Source: Hyphomicrobiales bacterium | Lineage (GTDB): Bacteria; Pseudomonadota; Alphaproteobacteria; Rhizobiales; Beijerinckiaceae | DNA: 64,000 bases | Direction: 5' to 3' | Assembly (NCBI GenBank): GCA_019075905.1 | Contig: JAGXAM010000002.1 | Coordinates: 62,001-126,000, forward strand | Part shown: one piece after another, positions 18,014 to 27,126 of the stretch | Layout of the letters: each line of letters starts with the position of its first letter | Position numbering within the stretch: position 1 is the stretch's first letter | The notes under the pieces: model-generated | The model's database searches: none | What the model saw: only the letters and a program-made list of their open reading frames with translations | Told to the model about the DNA's origin: nothing | Translations under genes and position numbers: made by a program

Positions 18014-18262
18014 TCAGTTGCCCTTGCCTGAGCCGGCATCGGCATGATTGTAGGCCGGAACGTTGGCGGTGTTGTAATAAACAGCAACATAACGCCCCAG
18101 AGAATCGGTCCGCGTTGCAGCAGCCTGGCTATAAGGAGCCGAAGTCTGCGCGCCGGGAGTCTTGAACATCCCGTCGTGATTGAAGGTACCCTCAGCGAAA
18201 GCTGACGAAGACGCAAGAACAACTGCAACAGCAGCGGCGGCGAGTGAGAAAGTCTTTACCAT
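18014..18262 (-). CDS. Small exported protein of unknown function
   Basis: An 82-residue protein with a clear Sec signal peptide (MVKTFSLAAAAVAVVLASSS, cleavage after AFA) leaving about 59 mature residues rich in Ala, Thr, Tyr and Asn, without cysteine. The mature part (SLGRYVAVYYNTANVPAYNH) matches no family I know. It is monocistronic, with an AT-rich upstream region and its own terminator at 17932-17968, suggesting regular expression. Confidence 0.7.
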   Translation of the reverse strand: MVKTFSLAAAAVAVVLASSSAFAEGTFNHDGMFKTPGAQTSAPYSQAAATRTDSLGRYVAVYYNTANVPAYNHADAGSGKGN

Positions 18263-18652
18263 GATTTAACTCCATCTTGTGAGCAGCTCAAGTTTGCTTG
18301 GCTGCGATGGGTGAAATCTAGGCCCGGCTTCCGGCCTGCGCTAGGGCCCGACAGCGACACCAGTCATGCGTATTTATCATGGCTTTCAGTCTTGAATTTT
18401 TCATACCGCCGACATCGAACTGAAACATAAATGCATTGCTTAGCCAAATTACCATTAAAATCAGTTAGATAAGAAACTATGGCGAAAATTTGCATTTGTG
18501 CACATTACCGCGATCATGATGTTAATCAATGCGAAATAACATGATCGTGAACGCCATAATTCGCATTCCGGCACGTTCCGCGCGGGCAAAATCGCACCGC
18601 GACGCACCCTGAGGTTACGCAAATCAGTCCTCGCCAGGGCCAGAAGCTCGAA
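18263..18652. other. Intergenic region, 390 bp, AT-rich, no gene seen
   Basis: No coding frame or RNA gene is recognisable. The stretch 18360-18560 is AT-rich for this genome and must contain the promoter of the exported-protein gene. It also separates that gene from the trpF end upstream. Confidence 0.5.
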
Positions 18653-19294
18653 TCAACCGGCGCTCACGCCGCGCGCCGCCTGCACGAAGGCGTCAATTTT
18701 GCCGACATCCTTGACACCGGGCGCTGATTCGACCCCCGATGACACGTCAACGCCGCGCGCCCTCGTCACCTGCAGGGCCTCGGCGACATTGCCGGGATGC
18801 AGGCCGCCCGACAACAGCCACGGCCGCTCAAGGACGCTGTCCGCGAGGATCGACCAGTCGAAGGCGAGGCCATTGCCGCCTGGCAGCACCGCCCCCTTTG
18901 GCGGCTTGGCATCGAGCAGCAGCATGTCGGCATCGTCATAAGCGCGTGCCACCGCAAGATCCTCGCTGGCGGCGATCTTGAGCGCCTTGATCACTTTCAC
19001 ACCCATGCGGCGACGGATATCCGCGACCCGCCGGGGTGTCTCATCGCCATGCAATTGCAGATAATCGGGCTTGAGCGCGGCGATGACGGCGCTGATCGCC
19101 TCATCGGCGGCATCCACCAGCAGCGCCACCTTGATAATGCGCCCCGCCGCCTGTTGCCCCAGCGCAGCAGCGTCAGCCAGCGACAGGTGGCGCGGGCTTG
19201 GCGCGAAAAACACGAAGCCCGCCATATCCGCTCCAGCAGCTATGGTGGCTTCAAGAGTTTGCGGCGTTTTCAGGCCGCAGATTTTCACGTGCAT
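18653..19294 (-). CDS. trpF: Phosphoribosylanthranilate isomerase
   Basis: A 213-residue TIM-barrel enzyme of tryptophan synthesis, converting PRA to CdRP. Family motifs: KICGLKTPQTLEA at the start (catalytic Cys7 of ICG), DYLQLHGDE in the middle, LLDAKPPKG and the C-terminal GVDVSSGVESAPGVKD phosphate-binding segment (catalytic Asp in the GVDVSSGVE strand). ATG 19294 is chosen because KICGL must stand at the extreme N-terminus. It lies two bases after pheA, in an operon kdsB-pheA-trpF. In many rhizobia trpF instead precedes trpB, so this placement is a little unusual. Confidence 0.94.
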   Translation of the reverse strand: MHVKICGLKTPQTLEATIAAGADMAGFVFFAPSPRHLSLADAAALGQQAAGRIIKVALLVDAADEAISAVIAALKPDYLQLHGDETPRRVADIRRRMGVKVIKALKIAASEDLAVARAYDDADMLLLDAKPPKGAVLPGGNGLAFDWSILADSVLERPWLLSGGLHPGNVAEALQVTRARGVDVSSGVESAPGVKDVGKIDAFVQAARGVSAG

Positions 19295-19296
19295 TT

Positions 19297-20130
19297 TCAC
19301 GCGCGCCAGGCCGCGACCGGATAGGTGCCGAGCATGCGCAATTCGGCGCAAAAGAAGCTCAGTTCCTCCAGCGCCCGCGCCAAAGCCGGATCATCGGGAT
19401 GGCCCTCGACATCGGCAAGAAACTGCGTAGCGGTGAATTCACCATTGACCATATAGCTTTCGAGCTTGGTCATATTGACGCCATTGGTAGCAAAGCCGCC
19501 CAGCGCCTTGTAAAGCGCCGCCGGCACGTTGCGCACCCGGAACAGGAATGTGGTCAGCACCATGCCGCTGCCGCGTTCGGCGATGCGCGGCGTTTTTGAC
19601 AGGATGACGAAGCGGGTGGTGTTATGGGCCGCATCTTCGACATTCTCCGCCAGCACCTGCAGCCCGTAAATGTCACCGGCAAGGCTGGTCGCCAGCGAGG
19701 CGCGGGTCTTGTCGCCCGAATCACGCACTTCACGCGCTGATCCCGCCGTATCACTGGCGACATGCGCCACCAGCCCGAGCCGCCGGATGATGTCCCGACA
19801 CTGGCCGAGCGCATGAATATGGCTGTGCACGGTTTTCAGATCCTCGATCCGCGTCCCCTTGATCGCCAGCAGCTGAAAATGGATCGGCAGAAAATACTCG
19901 CCGATAATGTGCAATTCGGTCTTCGGGATCAGATGGTGGATATCGGCGACGCGTCCCGCCAGCGAATTTTCGATGGGGATCATGCCCAGCGCCGCCGTGC
20001 CATCGGCAATCGCCGCCAGCGCATCCTCGAAGGTCGCGCAGGGCAAGGGCTCGTAATCGGGGCATGCTTCCATGCAGGCAATATGGGAATTGGCCCCCGG
20101 CTCGCCCTGATAGGCGATTTTCATGCTCAT
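19297..20130 (-). CDS. pheA: Prephenate dehydratase
   Basis: A 277-residue monofunctional enzyme making phenylpyruvate for phenylalanine. The catalytic domain runs from [20 protein letters not shown] to [16 protein letters not shown], including the TRF catalytic motif. The C-terminal ACT domain ([22 protein letters not shown]) binds phenylalanine for feedback inhibition. There is no chorismate mutase domain. ATG 20130 overlaps the kdsB stop by four bases, and ATG 20124 (MKIAYQG) is an alternative. Confidence 0.95.
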   Translation of the reverse strand: MSMKIAYQGEPGANSHIACMEACPDYEPLPCATFEDALAAIADGTAALGMIPIENSLAGRVADIHHLIPKTELHIIGEYFLPIHFQLLAIKGTRIEDLKTVHSHIHALGQCRDIIRRLGLVAHVASDTAGSAREVRDSGDKTRASLATSLAGDIYGLQVLAENVEDAAHNTTRFVILSKTPRIAERGSGMVLTTFLFRVRNVPAALYKALGGFATNGVNMTKLESYMVNGEFTATQFLADVEGHPDDPALARALEELSFFCAELRMLGTYPVAAWRA

Positions 20131-20879
20131 TGTTTGGTCTTTCCAGAATGCGGCGCGAGCAGGGCGCGTGCCCGTTCGAGATCATGGGGCGTGTCTACGC
20201 CCAAAGGCACGCCGTCGACAACCATGGCGTCGATCCGCATGCCGGCTTCAAGCGCGCGCAACTGCTCCAGCTTCTCGCGCTTTTCCAACGGCGAGGGCGG
20301 CAAGGCGACGAACCGCTGCAGCGCTGCCCGCCGATAGGCATAAAGCCCGATATGATGATAGAGCGGGCCCTCGCCCCAGGGCGCGATGGCGCGCGTGAAA
20401 TACAAGGCCCGAAACCGCCGTTCGCCCGCCGCGCTTCCCACCACTTTCACCACATTGGGATCATCGCGCTCCTCGGGGCGGGTGATCTGCGCACAAAGCG
20501 TCGCAATATCCACATGGGAATCGGCCAGCGGCACCACAGCGCTGCGCAAGGCCAGAGGATCCAGTGTCGGCAGATCGCCCTGCACATTGATCATGACGTC
20601 ATAATTGCCCTGCGCATCAAAAGCGCCCAGCGCCTCAGCAATCCGGTCTGATCCGGAGGCATGCTCGCGCTGCGACAGGAAAGCTGCGCCGCCCGCTGCC
20701 TGAATGGCTGTGACGATTCTTGCGTCATCGGCGGCCACCAGAACCGGCCCGAGCTCAGCCTCCATCGCTCGCCGCCAGACATGGACGATCATCGGCACGC
20801 CATGAATATCGGCGAGGGGCTTGCCCGGCAGGCGTGTTGCTGTCATGCGTGCTGGTATGAGAATGGCAATGCGGGACAT
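20127..20879 (-). CDS. kdsB: 3-deoxy-manno-octulosonate cytidylyltransferase
   Basis: A 250-residue enzyme activating Kdo as CMP-Kdo for lipopolysaccharide inner core. It shows the N-terminal nucleotide-binding motif [20 protein letters not shown], then [14 protein letters not shown], and the late [10 protein letters not shown] and [12 protein letters not shown] segments. ATG 20879 places the IPAR motif near the N-terminus as usual. kdsB-pheA divergent from a cytochrome c gene is a conserved arrangement in Hyphomicrobiales. Confidence 0.95.
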   Translation of the reverse strand: MSRIAILIPARMTATRLPGKPLADIHGVPMIVHVWRRAMEAELGPVLVAADDARIVTAIQAAGGAAFLSQREHASGSDRIAEALGAFDAQGNYDVMINVQGDLPTLDPLALRSAVVPLADSHVDIATLCAQITRPEERDDPNVVKVVGSAAGERRFRALYFTRAIAPWGEGPLYHHIGLYAYRRAALQRFVALPPSPLEKREKLEQLRALEAGMRIDAMVVDGVPLGVDTPHDLERARALLAPHSGKTKQ

Positions 20880-21009
20880 GTTTGCTCGCGGCGTCAAAAG
20901 GTAGCAGGATTGTTCCCTTATACGGGTTGCCAAAAATGCGGCAATGCCTGTAAAGGGCGAATGGGTGAGACTAGGCCGTAATGGCTCTAAACTGAATGGC
21001 GGGGCTTTC

Positions 21010-21780
21010 ATGGATTCGTTTGAATTCAACAAATTTGCAGGCAGCATTCTGGGGACGCTGCTCTTCGTGATGGGCCTTGGCATCGTATCGCGCGCCATTT
21101 ACGCCAATCCGGCGCCGGCGCTCGGCAAACAGGGCTATGCGCTGCCGAGTGGCGCCCCCAAGGCTGTCGCCAAGGCCAAGGCCGTTGTCGTGCCCTTGCC
21201 GGTGCTGCTCGCCAAGGCCGATCCCAAGCGCGGCGCTGCTGATGTGAAAGTTTGCGAGGCCTGCCACAACATCGCCAAGGGTGCCGGCATCAAGATCGGC
21301 CCGAATCTGTGGGATGTGGTCGGTCGCGCCAAGGGCTCGTTCCCCGGCTTCGATTATTCTGCCGGCATGAAAAAGAAGGGCGGGAACTGGACCCTGGCCG
21401 ATATCAATGAGTTTATCACCAATCCCAAGGCCTATATTGACGGCACCAAAATGACCTACCCGGGTCAGCCAGACGCCGCCAAACGCGCTGATATTCTGGC
21501 TTTCCTGAACACCCAGAGCGATCATCCCGCCCCGCTCCCGGCCGTCGAGGCTGCCAAGCCTGCCGCGGCCCCCGCCGCAGCAACCCCCGCGGCGGCTCCG
21601 GCTGGGGCCAAGGCACCGGCTGCAACGCCAGCTCCGGCGGCGGCACCAGCTGCAACGGCAGCACCAGCTGCGGCTCCCGCCCCGGCGGCAGCACCTGCTG
21701 CGGCTCCGGCTCCGGCCGCGGCGCCTGCTCCCGCGGCAGCACCATCCGCAGCCCCGGCCGCGGCTCCTGCTGCAAAATAA
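21010..21780 (+). CDS. Membrane-anchored class I cytochrome c (CycM-like)
   Basis: A 256-residue protein starting at ATG 21010. An uncleaved N-terminal anchor (about residues 10-30) precedes one class I cytochrome c domain: heme motif [17 protein letters not shown] and the Met ligand in GTKMTYPG. The last 80 or so residues are almost only Ala and Pro with a final Lys. In rhizobia CycM carries electrons to the aa3 oxidase. The Ala/Pro tail is not part of the heme domain and its length probably varies between strains. Confidence 0.9.
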   Translation: MDSFEFNKFAGSILGTLLFVMGLGIVSRAIYANPAPALGKQGYALPSGAPKAVAKAKAVVVPLPVLLAKADPKRGAADVKVCEACHNIAKGAGIKIGPNLWDVVGRAKGSFPGFDYSAGMKKKGGNWTLADINEFITNPKAYIDGTKMTYPGQPDAAKRADILAFLNTQSDHPAPLPAVEAAKPAAAPAAATPAAAPAGAKAPAATPAPAAAPAATAAPAAAPAPAAAPAAAPAPAAAPAPAAAPSAAPAAAPAAK

Positions 21781-21824
21781 AGCTGTGAAGCGGGTCAGGC
21801 CGCCGCGCCTGATCCGCTCAGCTT
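21780..21824. terminator. Bidirectional terminator between the cytochrome c and moeB genes
   Basis: A long hairpin with inner arms AGCGGGTCAGGC / GCCTGATCCGCT (one G-T pair) around loop CGCCGC, and outer arms AAGCTG / CAGCTT with a 3-base bulge. It joins two convergent genes and overlaps the last codons of moeB. On the minus strand it is followed by TATTTTGC, so termination of moeB transcripts looks strongest. Confidence 0.65.
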
Positions 21825-22574
21825 GTTGGCCGGATCCCAGCTATAGCCCAGCGTCTCGAAACGCAGGTCGCGCAGGTCCATCATCAGCAGCTTGCCAGTG
21901 AGCCCGGTGGCAAAACCGGTGATTTCGCGGATCACCTCAAGCGCCATCATCGCCCCGACCAGCCCCGTCAAGGCCCCAAGCACGCCCGCCTCGGCGCAGG
22001 CCGGCACCGTGCCGGCTGGCGGCGCCTCCGGAAACAGGCAGCGATAGGTAGGGTTCGGCCGTCCGTCGGCACCGGTCTGGAACGGCCGCAGGGTCGTCAG
22101 GGTCGCATCATAAGTGCCCACAGCAGCGCTCACCAGCGGCCGCCTCTCGTAATAGCAGGCGTCGGACACGGCATAGCGCGTGGAAAAATTATCGGAACCA
22201 TCAGCGATAATGTCATAGCCGCGCACCAGATCGCGGGCATTGGCGTCATCGAGCCGCACCTGATACCCGGTCACCGCGACATGCGGATTGAGCCGGGCAA
22301 CGGCATCGCGGGCGCTGTCGATCTTGGCGCGACCAAGATCGGTCGTGCCATGCAGCACCTGGCGCTGCAAATTGGAGAGCGACACGGTATCGTCATCGAC
22401 AATGCCAATGTGTCCAACCCCCGCCGCCGCCAGATACTGGATCAGCGGCGATCCCAGCCCCCCGGCGCCGATGACCAGGACGCGGGCACTTGCCAGCTTT
22501 TGCTGGCCGGGCCCGCCAATGCCGGCAAGCACGATGTGGCGCGCATAGCGCTCCAGTTCCTCTGGGCTGAACAT
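21795..22574 (-). CDS. moeB: Adenylyltransferase of the MoeB/ThiF/HesA family
   Basis: A 259-residue E1-like enzyme that adenylates the C-terminal Gly of MoaD or ThiS. Visible features: ARHIVLAGIGGPGQQKL, Rossmann motif VIGAGGLGSPL, the ATP-site SNLQRQVLHGTTDLGRAK and DGSDNFSTRY, and GTVPACAEAGVLGALTG near the C-terminus. The paired CxxC zinc ligands of E. coli MoeB are not visible (only single Cys in YRCLFPEAPP and PACAEAG). MoeB is favoured because the organism needs molybdopterin for its CO dehydrogenase; a ThiF role is possible. Confidence 0.85.
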   Translation of the reverse strand: MFSPEELERYARHIVLAGIGGPGQQKLASARVLVIGAGGLGSPLIQYLAAAGVGHIGIVDDDTVSLSNLQRQVLHGTTDLGRAKIDSARDAVARLNPHVAVTGYQVRLDDANARDLVRGYDIIADGSDNFSTRYAVSDACYYERRPLVSAAVGTYDATLTTLRPFQTGADGRPNPTYRCLFPEAPPAGTVPACAEAGVLGALTGLVGAMMALEVIREITGFATGLTGKLLMMDLRDLRFETLGYSWDPANKLSGSGAAA

Positions 22575-22713
22575 AAGGTTACGGCACCTTTCATGCGGCG
22601 CGCCGGCGTGCGAGCGCAGCCTTCCGTCTTGGCAAGCGCTCTGTTAACACATGCGCCAGGTTTTGTCGGCACCCATCCCGTTGCGGGTGTGGATCGCAAG
22701 GGAGATCGTGGCG

Positions 22714-23589
22714 ATGGCATCGAGAGACATGCGGCATTTATGGATTTTCGGCGGCATCCTGAGCCTCGGTGCCCTTTTCGCCCTGTTCCAGCATCATCAG
22801 GGCACCCTGTTGCTGGTGCTGCTTGCCATCCTATTGGCGCCATTTGTGATTCTGGCTCTGATGGTCGGCTATTTCATGCTGCCGCCCCCGCCGGACGACA
22901 TCATCCCCGAGGACAAGCGCCCGGCCCGCCTTGGCCGCGCCTGGATGTGGTTCGCCGCCATGGCCGCCGCGGCGGTGTTCTTCCTGATGTTCCCGCATCT
23001 CGATATGAGCGTCGCCGAGGGCTATTACCTTGGCCACAATCAGTTTATCGGCACGACCGAGCTCGGCAAGTTCGGCCGCGCTTTCGGCAATGTCACGCCG
23101 TTTCTCGTGCTCGCCTATATTGTGTTTGCCTGGGTTGCGGCGCGGTTTGGCCGGCCCTGGGCCTATCGCCCCTCCGGCCGCGATGCCGCCTTTGTTGTGC
23201 TCGCCATGGCGCTCGGCCCCGGTCTGCTAGTCAATCTGGCGATGAAGGATCATCTCCACCGCCCGCGTCCGGTGCAGGTGCAGCAACTGGGCGGCATGTG
23301 GGCCTTCAAGCCGTTTTATGAATTCAACGGCCAGTGCCATCGTAATTGCTCATTCCCCTCGGGCGAAGGCTCGGAAGCCTTTTTCATGCTGGCGCCGGCT
23401 AGTCTGGTGCCGCCGCCCTTGCGGGGCGAGGCTGTAGCGGCTGCGGTCGCCTTTGGCCTGTTCACCAGCCTGCTGCGCCTGTCCTTTGGCGGACACTTTC
23501 TCTCCGACATCACTTTTGCCGCCATCATCACCTGGGGCCTGATCATGCTGCTGCGCTGGGTTCTTTACGAACGCCGACCCTTTGGCTGA
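22714..23589 (+). CDS. PAP2-family membrane phosphatase
   Basis: A 291-residue protein with about six membrane segments and the lipid phosphatase triad: KDHLHRPRP (KX6RP), FPSGEGSE in the second position, and RLSFGGHFLSD (RX5HX3D). The second motif has Glu where the classical PSGH has His. A related SGE variant occurs in alphaproteobacterial lipid A-type phosphatases as far as I recall. Likely substrates are lipid A, undecaprenyl pyrophosphate or phosphatidylglycerophosphate. ATG 22714 has GGGAGA at good spacing; the frame extends upstream but without support. Confidence 0.85.
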   Translation: MASRDMRHLWIFGGILSLGALFALFQHHQGTLLLVLLAILLAPFVILALMVGYFMLPPPPDDIIPEDKRPARLGRAWMWFAAMAAAAVFFLMFPHLDMSVAEGYYLGHNQFIGTTELGKFGRAFGNVTPFLVLAYIVFAWVAARFGRPWAYRPSGRDAAFVVLAMALGPGLLVNLAMKDHLHRPRPVQVQQLGGMWAFKPFYEFNGQCHRNCSFPSGEGSEAFFMLAPASLVPPPLRGEAVAAAVAFGLFTSLLRLSFGGHFLSDITFAAIITWGLIMLLRWVLYERRPFG

Positions 23590-23786
23590 GCGGCGCGACC
23601 AACATGGTTAATCCATTGGCTGCAAGCGTCCCGAAAGCGCACAGGTCGCTGTCCAATCGTTAAGAAAAGCCCAGAATTCATTGATTTTACCAACAAATTT
23701 GCAAACGGCCTTTCAACAAATGTTAAACGCAACAGCGTAGCGTGGGGGTGTGAATTGTTGTTCCGTGCGTAACCGAGTAGGCCCCC

Positions 23787-24062
23787 ATGGTTGAAGCCTT
23801 GCGTCCCCGTGTCAAATATGTGATCGGCCCCGATGGCAGTCCGCTGACCATCACCGATCTTCCGCCCACCGGCACCAAGCGCTGGGTCATCCGCCGCAAG
23901 GCCGAAGTGGTGGCGGCGGTGCGCGGTGGTCTGCTGTCGCTGGAAGAGGCCTGTTCACGCTACACACTGACGGTGGATGAATTCCTCAGCTGGCAGGTAT
24001 CGATCGACCAGTTCGGCCTCGCCGGGCTCCGCACCACGCGCATCCAGCAATATCGCCAGTAA
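23787..24062 (+). CDS. sciP: SciP-type CtrA inhibitor (DUF1153)
   Basis: A 91-residue protein with the near-invariant alphaproteobacterial sequence KYVIGPDGSPLT, TKRWVIRRKAEVVAAVRGGL and YTLTVDEFLSW. In Caulobacter SciP is a small helix-turn-helix protein that binds CtrA and blocks transcription of CtrA targets in G1 phase. The 197-bp upstream region is AT-rich with several TTAA-containing tracts, but I do not find a full TTAA-N7-TTAA CtrA box. It is monocistronic. Confidence 0.92.
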   Translation: MVEALRPRVKYVIGPDGSPLTITDLPPTGTKRWVIRRKAEVVAAVRGGLLSLEEACSRYTLTVDEFLSWQVSIDQFGLAGLRTTRIQQYRQ

Positions 24063-24102
24063 CAGCCCGGGCACCGCACTGGCGGCGCCCTTTCGCACGT
24101 CC

Positions 24103-24945
24103 CTAGAGAGTAGCCTCGATCAGCCGGCGCAGTTGCGGCGTCACTTCCGGCTTGACGCCGAACCAGTGATGGAACGCCGGCGGCGCCTGGTTCAACAGCA
24201 TGCCGAGGCCATCGACCCCCTTGTTGCCCCGCGCCCGCGCCGCCTTGAGCAAGGGCGTTTCCAGCGGCACATAGACAGCATCGCAGACCAGTGCCGACGT
24301 GTTCAGCGCGTCGAGCCGCAATTCCAGCGGCGGTTCGCCGACCATGCCGAGGCTGGTGGTGTTGACGACCAGCGCCGCACCATCCAGCGCTTCATGGCGC
24401 TGCTCCCAGTCGCAAATATCAAATTTGCCTTCGAGACCCGCCACCAGCGTTTCGGCCGCCTTGCGGGTGCGGTTGACGAGGCGGATGCGCGGCGTCCCCT
24501 CGGCCAGCAGCGTGGCGATAATGGCACGGGCCGCGCCACCAGCCCCGAGCACGACCGCAGCACCGCTAGCAGCTGAAAACTGCGGCTCGGCCTCGCGCAG
24601 GCTCTCGGCAAAGCCAAAACCATCATAATTATAGCCGCTGAGCGAGCCATCTGCCTCGACGACGACGCAGTTCATCGCCCCGATTTCGCGCGCCTGCGGC
24701 GAGACCCGGTCCATCACCGCCATGGCTGCGACCTTGTGGGGAATGGTTAGATTGCAACCGCGAAAACCCAGCGCCGGCAAGGCCCGCAGCGCCTTTTCCA
24801 GCCGCTCCGGGCTGATGGGCAACGGCAGATAGGCAGCCTTCAGCCCGAATTCGGCAATCCAGTGGCCGTGGATGGCCGGCGAGCGCGAGTGCATCACCGG
24901 CGCCCCCATAATGCCGGCGAGCGGAAATGATTCGTGGTTGCTCAT
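24103..24945 (-). CDS. aroE: Shikimate dehydrogenase
   Basis: A 280-residue NADP-dependent enzyme reducing 3-dehydroshikimate. It shows substrate-site SRSPAIHGHW, NLTIPHK with catalytic Lys71, NYDGFGF with Asp108, the nucleotide-binding GAGGAAR (134-140) and NRTRKAAETL. The length is standard. The downstream neighbour upstream in transcription, a GlcG-like protein gene, ends 3 bases before it, so both are probably one transcript. Confidence 0.95.
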   Translation of the reverse strand: MSNHESFPLAGIMGAPVMHSRSPAIHGHWIAEFGLKAAYLPLPISPERLEKALRALPALGFRGCNLTIPHKVAAMAVMDRVSPQAREIGAMNCVVVEADGSLSGYNYDGFGFAESLREAEPQFSAASGAAVVLGAGGAARAIIATLLAEGTPRIRLVNRTRKAAETLVAGLEGKFDICDWEQRHEALDGAALVVNTTSLGMVGEPPLELRLDALNTSALVCDAVYVPLETPLLKAARARGNKGVDGLGMLLNQAPPAFHHWFGVKPEVTPQLRRLIEATL

Positions 24946-24948
24946 GGT

Positions 24949-25359
24949 TCAGGCCCCCGATGCAGCGACAAGCGCCGCAAGACCGAGACGCGCGAAGTCT
25001 TCATCCTCGTCCTCGCTGAGGCCACTGACACCGATCGCGCCGCAAATCACCCCGTTCAGCACCACCGGCAGACCGCCGGCAAAACCTGTCAGACGGGAAT
25101 CACCGAAATAAACGAAAGCCCCGCCGGCGCTGTAGCGCTCGCCCAGCACCCGTGTCGCCCGGTTGAGCCGCGCCGCCGTATAGGCCTTGTTCTGGGCTAT
25201 GGTGATGGACGCGAGCAGGCCGCTCGCCATGCGCGCAAATGCCAGCAACTCGCCATGCCGGTCACACACCGCCACAACCACCGCCTTGCCGCGTTCCGCT
25301 GCGGCCTCGGTCACGGCTTCCAATGCGGCCTGGGCCTGCGCCAAAGTCAGCTCACTCAT
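24949..25359 (-). CDS. GlcG/HbpS-family (DUF336) protein
   Basis: A 136-residue soluble protein with the family pattern: LTLAQAQAALEAVTEAA at the N-terminus, VAVCDRHGELLAFARMASG, an IAQNKAYTAARL segment and the glycine-rich end FAGGLPVVLNGVICGAIGVS. HbpS members bind heme; GlcG has no settled role. ATG 25359 removes an upstream extension and fits the family start. It is followed after three bases by aroE. Confidence 0.85.
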   Translation of the reverse strand: MSELTLAQAQAALEAVTEAAAERGKAVVVAVCDRHGELLAFARMASGLLASITIAQNKAYTAARLNRATRVLGERYSAGGAFVYFGDSRLTGFAGGLPVVLNGVICGAIGVSGLSEDEDEDFARLGLAALVAASGA

Positions 25360-25496
25360 GTCATCGCCCCTCGCTTTGTGCATGTCGTGGGCTTCCCTAA
25401 CAAAGCCAGGCGGCCGCGCATAGGCGCATTGTGCCGATTTCCTTTGGACATCAGCGGATTTGGTCTATAGCAAACCACGCCAAACGTGAGGTCGTC

Positions 25497-26195
25497 ATGA
25501 CGGATACAGCTTTTCCCGAAAGCCTGATGCGGGGCTATGAATCCTTCCTTGGCCACCGGTTTTCCGCCGAGCAGCAACGCTTTCGCGGGCTGGCGGAGGC
25601 CGGCCAGAAGCCGGAGGTGATGCTGATCGGCTGCTGCGATTCGCGCGTTTCGCCCGAAGTCATCTTCGATGCCGGGCCGGGCGAGATCTTCGTGGTGCGC
25701 AATGTAGCCAATCTGGTGCCGCCCTATCTGCCCAATGATGATTTGCACGGCACCTCCGCCGCGCTCGAATTTGGCGTCATGGGGCTGCGCGTCGCCCATG
25801 TCGTGGTCATGGGCCACGCCTCCTGCGGCGGCATCAGAAGCTATGTCGAAACCGACGCCGACCCCTATCAGCGACCTCTTTCCCCCGGCGATTTCATCGG
25901 CAAATGGATGAGCCTGATCGCCCCCGCCTTCGCCAGTTTAGGCCCCAGACGTGCCGATGAGACGGTCGCCGCCTATGCTGATCGCCTCGGGCATCTTGCC
26001 GTCATTCAGAGCCTCGCCAACCTGCGCTCGTTTCCTTGTGTGGAAACGCTGGAAAAGAAGGGCCGCCTGCATCTGCACGGCGCATTTTTTGGCATAGCCG
26101 ACGGCCGCCTGCAGGTGCTCGATGAGGCTACCGGCATGTTCCATCCGGTTGCCGAAGCCGCCTTCAATGCCGTCATGGCGCAACCGCATTTCTGA
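25497..26195 (+). CDS. Beta-class carbonic anhydrase
   Basis: A 232-residue zinc enzyme interconverting CO2 and bicarbonate. Zinc ligands Cys47, His107 and Cys110 lie in GCCDSRV and MGHASCGG, and the Asp48/Arg50 dyad is present. ATG 25497 is chosen over an upstream frame extension without family similarity. It is a single gene between two oppositely directed transcription units. Beta carbonic anhydrases supply bicarbonate for carboxylases at ambient CO2. Confidence 0.95.
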   Translation: MTDTAFPESLMRGYESFLGHRFSAEQQRFRGLAEAGQKPEVMLIGCCDSRVSPEVIFDAGPGEIFVVRNVANLVPPYLPNDDLHGTSAALEFGVMGLRVAHVVVMGHASCGGIRSYVETDADPYQRPLSPGDFIGKWMSLIAPAFASLGPRRADETVAAYADRLGHLAVIQSLANLRSFPCVETLEKKGRLHLHGAFFGIADGRLQVLDEATGMFHPVAEAAFNAVMAQPHF

Positions 26196-26219
26196 AACGC
26201 GCGGCAGCGGCGCTCCGCC

Positions 26220-27038
26220 TCAGACGATGTTGGCGCCATGGGTGTTCTGGCTCGGATCCTTCCAGAAGCTGTCGCCGCTCACCCGGTTGAATAATTCCGG
26301 CGGCAAGACCGTCCGGCGCGGCGCGGCGGCAGCGATCCTGCTGCCGACCGCATGCAAGCCGGGCGTGCCCAGATAATTATCGAAATCGCTGACATCAAAC
26401 GCGATATTTTCAAAATCATGCTTGAAAGCGGGCAGGCCAAGAAAGCTGTAAATCGCCTCCAGCGCCCGCGCCGGCCGCTGCGTGAGGGTTTCATAGGTCA
26501 CCAGCAGCAGGCGGCTGGCATCGCTGCCATAATAGGCCTGCCGCAATCCGGTCCAGGCGAAACCGACAAGGCCGTTCGAGCGGTTGAGCGCCTCGAACCG
26601 GTCATAGACGGTGCCGGACGCCTCGAAACCGAAAATCCTCGAGGGCATCAAGGCATTGCGCTGGATCAGCCGCTCGAAGGAATCATAGATCCACGGCATG
26701 TCGCGCACGCAGCAAATGATCTTGCCGTCAGGATAAATCTGCCGCAGCGTCGGGAATTTCGAGCACCAGATGCGGTTGGTATCGAGCACCGTCTTGTGGG
26801 GGTGGATGTCGTCATAATAGCCCTGGATGAGGCCGCGCAGCACCGCCTTGCGGCGGGCATCATCAATGAACACCGAGCCCTCGTTGGCACCGCTCATCTC
26901 GCGCAGGGCGCCCAGCACCAGCGCCCCTACCGGACTGGTGACGCCGGCATGCACTTTCGGGTTCTGCCGCAGCAGCGCCGATAGCAAGGTCGAGCCCGAG
27001 CGCGGCAGGCCAGAAATGAAATGGATGCCATTTTTCAT
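26220..27038 (-). CDS. Sulfotransferase-family protein
   Basis: A 272-residue protein with the 5'-phosphosulfate-binding loop near the start (GLPRSGSTLLSALL) and a downstream CVRDMPWIYDSFERLI segment equivalent to the 3'-phosphate-binding region. It has no signal peptide or membrane helix. Cytoplasmic sulfotransferases of this type use PAPS to sulfate lipids, glycans or small molecules; the acceptor is unknown. It lies 88 bases after the GlxA-type regulator gene on the same strand. Confidence 0.82.
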   Translation of the reverse strand: MKNGIHFISGLPRSGSTLLSALLRQNPKVHAGVTSPVGALVLGALREMSGANEGSVFIDDARRKAVLRGLIQGYYDDIHPHKTVLDTNRIWCSKFPTLRQIYPDGKIICCVRDMPWIYDSFERLIQRNALMPSRIFGFEASGTVYDRFEALNRSNGLVGFAWTGLRQAYYGSDASRLLLVTYETLTQRPARALEAIYSFLGLPAFKHDFENIAFDVSDFDNYLGTPGLHAVGSRIAAAAPRRTVLPPELFNRVSGDSFWKDPSQNTHGANIV

Positions 27039-27126
27039 CACGTCGCTCCCCATCCGGATAGCGCAGCACTAGCTTTCGCCCACCCGACAGGCAACATGGA
27101 ATTTCGACATCACCAACGGCTCAGAT

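Noticed and set aside
21540-21775. Tandem repeat of GCN/CCN codons as a possible satellite or CRISPR-like array
   Set aside because: It is the in-frame Ala/Pro tail of the cytochrome c gene; units are irregular with no spacers.
23590-23786. CtrA box upstream of sciP
   Set aside because: TTAA tracts are present but none pair as TTAA-N7-TTAA.
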